From UBA987 sp002292105 (GTDB lineage Bacteria; Bacteroidota; Bacteroidia; NS11-12g; UBA9320): a stretch of DNA of 64,000 nucleotides. Location of the stretch: the NCBI GenBank assembly GCA_943846675.1, contig OX044357.1, positions 1,426,001 through 1,490,000 of the forward strand, in the 5' to 3' direction. The stretch's first letter is position 1, and each line of letters opens with the position of its first letter. The position numbers and the translations under genes were made by a program. Shown in pieces: positions 23,951-31,490 of the stretch. The notes below the pieces were generated by a model. The model did not search any database, was not told the DNA's origin, and saw only the letters and a list, made by a program, of their open reading frames with translations.

Positions 23951-24901
23951 ATGTCAGAACGAATAAATATTTTAAATCAGGAAGAGTTGGAGTACCTCAA
24001 CAGTTCTGAATATAAATTCGAATATCCAGGTCTTAGAAATGCTATGGACGTTCCCAGATTTACAATAAGTGATTTAGGGGTTACGGCAAGAGATGCAACG
24101 TATTGGTCAAAGAAAGAAATTCTGCCTGAAGTCAAAGGCGGAAATACAACAAGGAGAAAATATACTTTAAAGCAAGCTCTATGGATAAAGCTAATTCAGC
24201 AACTAAGGTCTTTTGATATTTCACTTAACCAAATCAAAAAAATAAAGGATCATTTATTAACCTCAGATGTTAATATAAAGGAGCTGATGGAAAATGAGCA
24301 AGTGAATATTATACTCGAAAGATTGGTTGATAAAGATGGTCAGCTTGAAGAATATAAAAAATTAATGAAAGACCCTTCTTTTCTTAAAGAATTAGAAGGC
24401 CAAAATCTTGATGTTTTTGAGATGATGGTATTATATACAATTATATTCAGAAGGGATGTAAGCTACATAGTGACAGTCGATGGTTATGGCCTCCCATATG
24501 TCTTTGATAAACATGAGATCATGAAAAAGAACTTTCCGGAGTTCGAGTTATTAATGAAAAGCCCTCATATCGTCCTTTCATTATCTCAAGCATATAGTCA
24601 GTTAATCCAGGATTGGAGTGAGAAAAAATGGTTTAATGAAGTGTCTATTGTTTCAAAGGATGAGAAAAAAATACTTGGTCTGATGCGGGATAAAACGACC
24701 AAAGAATTGAGAATAATGAAGAATAAGGATGAGATAGACAGAGTAATCCTTATTAAGGACAAATCCATTAACGCCATAGAAGAGTTTGCTAATCACATCG
24801 TAAGAAACGGTTATCAGACAATTACGATTAGCACACGTCAAGGCAAGCCGGTCCATTTCAAAAATGAAGTATCTATTAAACTAAAGAACATACCGGAATA
24901 A
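23951..24901 (+). CDS. MerR-like helix-turn-helix regulator with long C-terminal region
   Basis: 316 residues from the ATG at 23951 (MSERINILNQ); the upstream extension overlaps the divergent gene and promoter. The N-terminal winged-helix motif (FTISDLGVTARDATYWSKKE, then RRKYTLKQALWIKLIQQLR) is MerR-like. The remainder (about 120-316) is a mixed fold with no match I recognise, ending in a strand-rich part. It is followed by the small gene and recombinase, so it may control excision or the small-gene operon. Confidence 0.82.
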   Translation: MSERINILNQEELEYLNSSEYKFEYPGLRNAMDVPRFTISDLGVTARDATYWSKKEILPEVKGGNTTRRKYTLKQALWIKLIQQLRSFDISLNQIKKIKDHLLTSDVNIKELMENEQVNIILERLVDKDGQLEEYKKLMKDPSFLKELEGQNLDVFEMMVLYTIIFRRDVSYIVTVDGYGLPYVFDKHEIMKKNFPEFELLMKSPHIVLSLSQAYSQLIQDWSEKKWFNEVSIVSKDEKKILGLMRDKTTKELRIMKNKDEIDRVILIKDKSINAIEEFANHIVRNGYQTITISTRQGKPVHFKNEVSIKLKNIPE

Positions 24902-24963
24902 CCGGACAATTGATCTCCGCTTTCAGCACCGAAGAACGGACGTAAAGCACATGGGGAATAAAT

Positions 24964-25152
24964 GTGAAAACAACTAACCAAATTAAAAGTGAACTTACAA
25001 ATGATAAAAGAACACTAGAAAAAAGAAGAGAGGTAAAAGAGAAATTAAAAGTGCTTGGTGAAACAGAAGAGAACACCGAACGAATACTCACGTCAATTGA
25101 GTGTTATTGTCAACTGGTGTTGCAATCAATAAAAAAGAGTGAATATGGATAA
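24964..25152 (+). CDS. Small charged helical protein preceding the recombinase
   Basis: 62 residues with a GTG start at 24964 (the ATG two bases earlier is followed by a stop). Very rich in Lys/Glu (KRREVKEKLKVLGETEENTE) and predicted helical. It overlaps the recombinase start by 8-14 bp in another frame, so the two are coupled. It may be an accessory factor of the recombinase; unproven. Confidence 0.6.
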   Translation: MKTTNQIKSELTNDKRTLEKRREVKEKLKVLGETEENTERILTSIECYCQLVLQSIKKSEYG

Positions 25153-26737
25153 ACTAAACGAATTCAAAAAATTTAGCCCTGAGCGGAAAACTCTTGGAGA
25201 AAATAATAATGCAATTATCTATACTCGCGTGTCAACAAAAGAACAAGCGGACACAAACACTAGTCTTGGAACTCAAAAAAGGTATTGCGAAAATTATGCT
25301 AAAGCCAATGGGTTATATGTAGTAGCCTACTTTGGAGGAACCCACGAGTCAGCAAAAAGTGATGATAGAAAGGAGTTTAAAAGAATGCTTAAGTATGTCA
25401 AGCAAAGTGGCTCTATAGGTTACATTATTGTTTATTCATACGATCGGTTTTCAAGAACAGGATCTAGTGCATCTCAAATTACTCATGAATTACTCGATCA
25501 AGGAATTCAAGTTAAAGCTGTCACTCAAGAGGTTGATGCAACTTCGGCTTCAGGTAAATTCCAACAAAATCTATTCTATATGTTCAGTCAATTTGACAAC
25601 GAACTGAGAAGAGATAAGACAATCACTGCAATGAGTGACTTATTACGAAAAGGCTATTGGCTTTGGAATCCTCCGGTAGGCTATATTAACCAGAAAAAAT
25701 ATCATAAAGCCGTGGAATGGGATATTGTGATTGATGAGAACGGAAAACAATTGAAGAAAGCTTTTAAGTGGAGATTGAAAAATACCTACTCGAATGTAGA
25801 AATAGTGCGAAGGCTGAATGCAGCAGGAATGATGATAAATGAAAAGCGCTTGCATGAGATTTTTAAGAATCCTTTTTATTGCGGAATCCTTGTCTGTAAA
25901 ATGTTACCCGGAGAGATAATTGAAGGAAAGCACAAGCCTATTGTATCTAAAGAGGATTTTTTAATAATCAACTCTGAAAGAACACCCCAACTGAAAGAAT
26001 ATAAAACGGATAACGATCAACTTCCTTTAAAGCAATTCGTTTATTGTGAGGCTTGCAAAACACCTTTGACGGGTTTTCTTGTCAAGCAAAAAGGGTTGTA
26101 TTATTATAAATGCAGAACCAAAGGATGCAGCTGCAACAAGTCTGCGAAACATCTACACGAGCAGTTTGAAAAGAAATTAAGTAGTTATCAAGTCGATTCT
26201 AAATATGTGGATATAATCAAAGAGGTAATGATTTACACGTATGATTCTGTAACTAAAGAAATAAGAGAGAATGAAGCAAATGTAAAGAAGCAATTGAGCC
26301 TGCTAAAGTCTAAAATTGATACCATAGAAGAACGCTTTGCAATTGGAGAAATTGACAATGAAATCTACAAGAAATTTAAAACTAAATATGAAGCGGAAGA
26401 AAAGAAGTTAGAGTCAAATTTATTCAGTTCTACAGTTTCGAGTTCGAACCTTCAAATAGCAATAGATAAAGCATTAAAAATGTCTTCCAACCTCAGTGAA
26501 TTATGGACTTCTGGAGATTTATCTCAAAAGAAGAAAATACAAAGTTTAGTGTTTCCATCCGGAATAGGTTACGACAAGTTAAAAGGCAAAGTTCAAACCA
26601 AAAGAGTTAACTCTATTTTCTCATCTATTCCACTATTGACAAAGGATTTGGATAAAATAAAAAGCGGAGAACCAGTTGATTTCAACCAATTCTCCGCAAG
26701 AGTGACCCTGCCAGGATTCAAACCTGGAACCTTCTGA
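25145..26737 (+). CDS. Large serine recombinase (integrase)
   Basis: About 530 residues; ATG at 25145 preferred over the GTG two codons earlier. The resolvase domain (about 20-170) has the nucleophile Ser in YTRVSTKEQ and the GYIIVYSYDRFSRTG motif. A recombinase domain (about 185-285), a zinc ribbon with CEAC...CRTKGC (about 300-340) and a coiled coil (about 360-430) follow. The last 12 residues (RVTLPGFKPGTF) are encoded within the tRNA-Arg gene on the other strand, showing that the element is inserted there. It would catalyse integration and excision of the island. Confidence 0.95.
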   Translation: MDKLNEFKKFSPERKTLGENNNAIIYTRVSTKEQADTNTSLGTQKRYCENYAKANGLYVVAYFGGTHESAKSDDRKEFKRMLKYVKQSGSIGYIIVYSYDRFSRTGSSASQITHELLDQGIQVKAVTQEVDATSASGKFQQNLFYMFSQFDNELRRDKTITAMSDLLRKGYWLWNPPVGYINQKKYHKAVEWDIVIDENGKQLKKAFKWRLKNTYSNVEIVRRLNAAGMMINEKRLHEIFKNPFYCGILVCKMLPGEIIEGKHKPIVSKEDFLIINSERTPQLKEYKTDNDQLPLKQFVYCEACKTPLTGFLVKQKGLYYYKCRTKGCSCNKSAKHLHEQFEKKLSSYQVDSKYVDIIKEVMIYTYDSVTKEIRENEANVKKQLSLLKSKIDTIEERFAIGEIDNEIYKKFKTKYEAEEKKLESNLFSSTVSSSNLQIAIDKALKMSSNLSELWTSGDLSQKKKIQSLVFPSGIGYDKLKGKVQTKRVNSIFSSIPLLTKDLDKIKSGEPVDFNQFSARVTLPGFKPGTF

Positions 26738-26776
26738 TCCGTAGTCAGATACTCTATTCAGTTGAGCTACAGGGCC
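26703..26776 (-). tRNA. tRNA-Arg (anticodon ACG)
   Basis: The minus strand gives acceptor GGCCCTG pairing with CAGGGTC (one G-T pair), D-arm AGCTCAACTGAATAGAGT, anticodon stem-loop CTGA-CTACGGA-TCAG with anticodon ACG, and T-arm CCAGG-TTTGAAT-CCTGG with discriminator A. No CCA is encoded. It serves as the integration site for the recombinase element to its left. A -7-like box TATCTTTG lies at 26789-26796 just upstream. Confidence 0.95.
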
Positions 26777-26788
26777 GATTAAGGGGTG

Positions 26789-26796
26789 CAAAGATA
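26789..26796 (-). promoter_or_regulatory. -7 box of the tRNA-Arg promoter
   Basis: TATCTTTG on the minus strand fits TAnnTTTG, 13 bp before the tRNA 5' end. Confidence 0.5.
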
Positions 26797-26884
26797 AAAC
26801 GGTTTATATAATTATCTAACGTTTTTGTCCATTTGATTTAATTTTATGCCTTATCGTAAAATTCATATAACAATTCGATTTAGA

Positions 26885-26916
26885 TTGATTATAATGTGAT
26901 GCCTTCTATATCTTTG
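26885..26916 (+). promoter_or_regulatory. Promoter of the TonB-receptor/DUF4249 operon
   Basis: TTG at 26885-26887 and TATCTTTG at 26909-26916 are separated by 21 bp, matching the Bacteroidota TTG-N19-21-TAnnTTTG pattern. The receptor ATG follows only 17 bp after the -7 box, so the leader is very short. Confidence 0.55.
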
Positions 26917-26932
26917 TTAGCAATCCGAAAAA

Positions 26933-29320
26933 ATGAGAAAACACATTTTGTTTTGGTTATTAATAACCAGCTATAACATAATTCAGGCACAAACGGAACA
27001 TCACTTTTCAGGGTTTGTGACTTCCGAAACAACAGATAATTCCTTGTCCAATTTACGCGTTTGGATCCCTGCAGATTCCATCGAGTCGGCAACAAATGCT
27101 TTTGGCTTTTTTAATCTGATAACATCCAAAGATTCGTTTACGGCGTATATGGAAAAACCGGGCTACGAAAGAAGAGAAATGCAGGTCGTGTTTCAAGAAA
27201 ATGGTGCAACATTGGTTGTGCCGATCTTTAGAAACCCTGGTTTGTCAACCAAACTACTCCGTTTTGATGCAGATGAAAATGGGAATTTTAATCTAAACCT
27301 AGTCCCAATTTTTAATACCGAATTCACACATTATACACCGAGTTCTTCCACAAATCATGAAATAACAGATGTAGAGTCAGACAAGATTGTAATGACAAAA
27401 GCAGAGTTAGATGCTCTTCCATTCATATTTTCTGAACCAGATGTTTCTAAAGCCTTACAGGTTAACGCAGGTGTAGAGTTTGCTTCTGATGGCTATAGTG
27501 ATATGACCGTTCGTGGCGGTGGACTTGGACAAAATCAGATTCTTTTAAATGGAGCACCAGTATATAGCCTCGGTCACTTCGAAGGATATATATCGAATTT
27601 TAGCAGCGCAACTGCCGAAGAGGTTGTGTTGTACAAAGCGGCTTTCCCAGCGCGTTTTGGTGGACGTTTATCCAGTGTGATGGACGTTAAATCAACAGCC
27701 GGCAATGCACAAGAGGCTGAAGCGGATATTGCCATAAGTCCTGTTTTGGGTAATTTTAAAGTGGGGTTACCGCTGGGTAATGGCAATTCTTTGGGTATTA
27801 CGTTCAGACGGTCGTACATCGATCTTTTATTAGATGTGGCTGATCAAGAATTGTTTTATAGAGATTTTAGCGGAAAGCTAGATCTTAACTTAAATCCTAA
27901 GAATAAATTAACCCTTAGTTATTACAGCTTAAAAGATAAAATTAAGGTTTCTGGGTCAGAATTTAACGACACCAACACAAGTGTTAAAGAGCTGGATTTT
28001 ACGTTTGATATAACGGTGAAAAATCAAACAACATCGGCTGATTGGCTGCATATATTTGATAAAAAAACAACGGCTACTTTCACGGCCTATTATACCAACT
28101 ATTCTAACGGCATAACCTTAAGCGAAACGGACTATACCGCACCAATTGGCTCAAACGCAATTAGTGATTATACCGTGCGTTTTTCCGCTGGAGAAGTTGG
28201 CGCTCAAGCAGATTTTGAGCATAGAAAGAACAAAAAAGTGGTGCTTCGTTACGGGCTTCAAAATAGACTTCATTTAAACAACTCGGGTTCGCTTGTAGAC
28301 AAACGGTATACCATTGACGGAGATTTAATCACAGACGATCAATATGGAGATACGGTTATCCAAACAGGTATAGAAACATCATTATACATAGAAGACGAGT
28401 ACACGTATAACGACAAACTGGCTTTTAACGCAGGAATGCGCGCCACGGTGTATTCATACCATAATTTTACACGGGTTTATCCAGAACCGAGGTTCTCAGG
28501 TCGATACTTGGTTTCACCAACATCGTCAGTAAAATTCTCTTACTCAAGAATGCATCAGTTTATGCATTTGTACAATACCGACGGAACTGCTACCGATAAT
28601 TTTGTCGTCTACCTTCCTGCTAGTGAGAAATTGAAGCCGCAAACCAGTGACATTATATCATTGGGCTACCATACAAAACCCGGTAAACGAACCAGATTCT
28701 CGAGTGAAGCCTATTATAAAATTTTGTCTAATCAACCCATTTTTTATGCGGCAGACCTATTTGATAGAGACGATATGGAAGCCAATTCACTTGTTGGTGA
28801 TGGAGCAGTTATTGGAATTGAAAATAGCTTCAAGTATGTTGGAGACAATACAATTTTTTGGGCAAGTGCGACATTCTCAAATGCCACCAGAAAATACGCT
28901 GAGCTCAATAGGGGAGAGTCATTTTCTTTTGACTACGACAGACGTGTTATAGGTAAAATCGGGTACATCGTTAACCTTGAAAATTTTGTATTCTCAGTAA
29001 TAGGCGTCGGAGCGACTGGAAATCCATTTACGCTGCCAACGTCAAAGTATCGTGATTTAGACGGTGATGTGGTATTGGCCTACGACGAGATTAACAATTA
29101 TAGGTCTACGTATCATGCCCGACTCGATGCGAAGTTTGAATGGCACTTTTCCGACGAAGTCCAAAGCTTAGAATTAAGCGTATATAACTTGTTGGGTACC
29201 CGTAATGTGCAATCCATCTTTAGTGAGCGAGACGACACCACAACCAATTATAAGTACACCGCATATACAAGGTCGAGTTATTCTTTTCTTCCATTTCTAA
29301 CCTACCGTGTCAATATCTAA
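26933..29320 (+). CDS. TonB-dependent outer-membrane receptor (DUF4249 partner)
   Basis: 795 residues. Signal peptide MRKHILFWLLITSYNIIQAQ, then a carboxypeptidase-regulatory-like domain (about 22-105, HFSGFVTSETTDNSLSNLRV). The plug domain follows (about 155-260, ALPFIFSEPDVSKALQVNAG and VRGGGLGQNQILLNGAPVY), then a beta-barrel ending in an aromatic residue pattern (PFLTYRVNI). It would import a substrate using TonB energy. The DUF4249 lipoprotein gene starts 2 bp after its stop, a common Bacteroidota pairing; the substrate is unknown. Confidence 0.93.
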   Translation: MRKHILFWLLITSYNIIQAQTEHHFSGFVTSETTDNSLSNLRVWIPADSIESATNAFGFFNLITSKDSFTAYMEKPGYERREMQVVFQENGATLVVPIFRNPGLSTKLLRFDADENGNFNLNLVPIFNTEFTHYTPSSSTNHEITDVESDKIVMTKAELDALPFIFSEPDVSKALQVNAGVEFASDGYSDMTVRGGGLGQNQILLNGAPVYSLGHFEGYISNFSSATAEEVVLYKAAFPARFGGRLSSVMDVKSTAGNAQEAEADIAISPVLGNFKVGLPLGNGNSLGITFRRSYIDLLLDVADQELFYRDFSGKLDLNLNPKNKLTLSYYSLKDKIKVSGSEFNDTNTSVKELDFTFDITVKNQTTSADWLHIFDKKTTATFTAYYTNYSNGITLSETDYTAPIGSNAISDYTVRFSAGEVGAQADFEHRKNKKVVLRYGLQNRLHLNNSGSLVDKRYTIDGDLITDDQYGDTVIQTGIETSLYIEDEYTYNDKLAFNAGMRATVYSYHNFTRVYPEPRFSGRYLVSPTSSVKFSYSRMHQFMHLYNTDGTATDNFVVYLPASEKLKPQTSDIISLGYHTKPGKRTRFSSEAYYKILSNQPIFYAADLFDRDDMEANSLVGDGAVIGIENSFKYVGDNTIFWASATFSNATRKYAELNRGESFSFDYDRRVIGKIGYIVNLENFVFSVIGVGATGNPFTLPTSKYRDLDGDVVLAYDEINNYRSTYHARLDAKFEWHFSDEVQSLELSVYNLLGTRNVQSIFSERDDTTTNYKYTAYTRSSYSFLPFLTYRVNI

Positions 29321-29322
29321 TC

Positions 29323-30216
29323 ATGAAACAAACAATCAAAATACTTACGTTTATCGTTCTGATTGGCATATTGCAATCATGTAGCAACGATCAACCCATA
29401 CCACAAGGTCAATTACCAAGTTTCCAACCTAAACTGGTTGTAAACAGTTCGTTGAATAACCTGGAACCCATTCATATTAAAATAAGCGACAATGCCGGTG
29501 CTTACACCAACGATTTGCCTTTAGACTATAGCGACGTGACCATATTACTCAAAGCCGACGGAAGCACTGTTTCTACCACATATGATGCGGCTAGCAAAAG
29601 TTTCTTGTCAAACCAATCAGCGATTTCTGGAAAATCCTATACTATTGAGGTTCAGGATAATGCAGGAGAAAGGCCAACGGTTTTCGCTCGGAGCTTTATT
29701 CCACTTGAAGTAGGAAATAAATCAATTGGTTATATCGAGAATGGCGGTACTGACATGGATGGGCGACCTTCCGATCTAATTTCTATTGAGTGGACGGACC
29801 AAGCAGGAAGTAACTATTACATGCTTCATTTTTATTACTATAGCGAAACAGCAGACCTGTTTATTCCTTTTGAATTTCAGATCAATGATGCCTCTCTAAA
29901 AGCACCAGAAACGATGAAGTTAAATGATGGAGGATTCCTGTTTAATGATGTTTTATTTAACGGACAAACCAAGAAGATCGAGGCTGTGCCACCAGGAGGA
30001 TTGGTAGCTGCAAACTCCGATGTGCTGTACTTGATCGAATTGCGTTCAGTGACGCGAGACTTCTACAATTATTACAAGACGTTACAGCAATACCGCGATA
30101 GGGATGATTTGCAACAAGCTGGCCCGTTTGGTAGTGCGGTTATTGTGCATAGCAATATCATCAACGGATTAGGAGCCTTTATCGCGTCCAATGTTGAAAG
30201 TGATACCATACGGTAA
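29323..30216 (+). CDS. DUF4249 lipoprotein
   Basis: 297 residues. Lipoprotein signal: ILTFIVLIGILQSCSND, with Cys at about residue 20. The layout fits DUF4249: an N-terminal Ig-like part (PKLVVNSSLNNLEPIHIKIS), a central strand-rich part (ISIEWTDQAGSNYYML) and the C-terminal LRSVTRDFYNYYKTLQQY motif. Family members are encoded next to TonB receptors and are thought to act as surface partners. Same operon as the receptor. Confidence 0.9.
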   Translation: MKQTIKILTFIVLIGILQSCSNDQPIPQGQLPSFQPKLVVNSSLNNLEPIHIKISDNAGAYTNDLPLDYSDVTILLKADGSTVSTTYDAASKSFLSNQSAISGKSYTIEVQDNAGERPTVFARSFIPLEVGNKSIGYIENGGTDMDGRPSDLISIEWTDQAGSNYYMLHFYYYSETADLFIPFEFQINDASLKAPETMKLNDGGFLFNDVLFNGQTKKIEAVPPGGLVAANSDVLYLIELRSVTRDFYNYYKTLQQYRDRDDLQQAGPFGSAVIVHSNIINGLGAFIASNVESDTIR

Positions 30217-30290
30217 ATGGATTACTTCTAGCACGGTAATGGATATGGTATTGTGCATTAACCTTGTTTCATTTACTGAAAATACGTGCT

Positions 30291-31382
30291 TTACTTATTC
30301 GGGTCCGACCATTTCGGATTATTGAGTAACGAGTCGTCGTTTAAGGTTATTAGAAAAGCAATCAAGTCTCGTTTATCTTGTTCAGTCCATGCTCGCGCAA
30401 CGGGTTTCCTATCCTTTGTGTGTTTTAACAAGTCTAAACTCAATGTTGGAGAAACATGAAATCCCGTATCATAGAAGTCGACAACTTCACGAAGCGTTTG
30501 AAACCGACCATCATGCATATATGGAGCCGTATGTCGTAAATTAAGTAATGACGGCGTTTTGAACTTGCCCGCGTCATTAGGGTCACCAGTTTGACCTCCT
30601 AAACCAGTGTTTTGGCTTGGGTTTTCAATGAGACCATTGTTAAAGAAATCAAAGTTGGTCGTAAAAGTGGTTAATGTGTGGCAGTGAAAACAATCACCTT
30701 TGGTTTCGTCTTGAAAAACCTGTAAGCCACGCTGTTGGACAGGGTTTCTTAAGTCCTTACCTAAGTTTGGCAATGACCTATAATTATAAGAAACGATGCT
30801 GCGCATAAACTGCGCCATGGCCTTAGCCATATTCTCAACCGTTATCGCCGAATCACAAAACGCTTGATAGAACATACTTGGATATTGATCCGAATCTTGC
30901 AGTTTCTTAACTGCTCTGAACACACTTTCGTGCATTTCTACTTCGGATTGAATCGGAAACAAAACAACTTCTTCCAAAGAATTGGCTTTGCCGTCCCAAA
31001 AGTATTTGTCTGCCCATGCAGCATTAGCAATGGGCATGGCTCCACGAGAACCCGCAAATCCATCAATTCCAATACTAAACTTGTTTACATCGGCAAAAGC
31101 TTCTGATTGTAAATGGCACCCAGCACAAGCCAATGTATTGTCACCCGACAACATTTTTTCGTAGAAAAGATGCTTGCCAAGTTCTATCCCTTCAACCGTC
31201 ATTGGGTTGTCTTCTGGAATTGGCATTGGTGGGGTTTGAGCAGGAAGAACAACTTCAAATGGCGTTCCACATGATATGAATGGGCTGTTTACGGCTGGAT
31301 CTTTAACACATGATGTTACTAGGAATAACGTTGAAATGAATAGAAATCCGAATAATTTTTGCCGTTTGTCAAGCATCTTCAT
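30291..31382 (-). CDS. Di-haem cytochrome-c peroxidase / MauG-family lipoprotein
   Basis: About 363 residues from the ATG at 31382 (MKMLDKRQK), chosen because it gives a proper lipoprotein signal (FLFISTLFLVTSCVKDP); the longer frame adds an unlikely N-terminus. Two c-type haem motifs, CAGCH (about residue 85) and CFHCH (about residue 245), mark the family. Acts in the periplasm, reducing peroxide or oxidising a partner. Monocistronic and divergent from the next TonB receptor. A possible -7 box TATCTTTA is at 31415-31422. Confidence 0.92.
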   Translation of the reverse strand: MKMLDKRQKLFGFLFISTLFLVTSCVKDPAVNSPFISCGTPFEVVLPAQTPPMPIPEDNPMTVEGIELGKHLFYEKMLSGDNTLACAGCHLQSEAFADVNKFSIGIDGFAGSRGAMPIANAAWADKYFWDGKANSLEEVVLFPIQSEVEMHESVFRAVKKLQDSDQYPSMFYQAFCDSAITVENMAKAMAQFMRSIVSYNYRSLPNLGKDLRNPVQQRGLQVFQDETKGDCFHCHTLTTFTTNFDFFNNGLIENPSQNTGLGGQTGDPNDAGKFKTPSLLNLRHTAPYMHDGRFQTLREVVDFYDTGFHVSPTLSLDLLKHTKDRKPVARAWTEQDKRDLIAFLITLNDDSLLNNPKWSDPNK

Positions 31383-31490
31383 GCAGTTGTAAAATGAGTT
31401 CAATTTAATTACGGTAAAGATACAATATTGACCCTGATTCGTTGCAGCTACTTTGCAATAATTACTTAACATTGCGCCTCTCAAAAGGGA

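Larger units (their letters stand above)
16999..26737. mobile_element. Candidate genomic island integrated at tRNA-Arg
   Basis: The right edge is firm: a serine recombinase gene runs into the 3' part of a tRNA-Arg gene. The left edge is inferred: 16999-17026 reads AGTGACCTTGGCAGGA then TTCAAAC, resembling the tRNA end AGTGACCCTGCCAGGATTCAAAC in the same orientation, but with two mismatches and a 5-base insertion. The contents are visibly AT-richer than the flanks: IS6 remnant, SPFH/CFI-box operon, XRE and MerR-like regulators, small genes and recombinase. The exact left boundary is uncertain. Confidence 0.6.

Noticed and set aside
30217..30290. Terminator between DUF4249 and the peroxidase
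   Set aside because: AGCACG/CGTGCT pair over more than 40 bases with no T-run; too loose to support.
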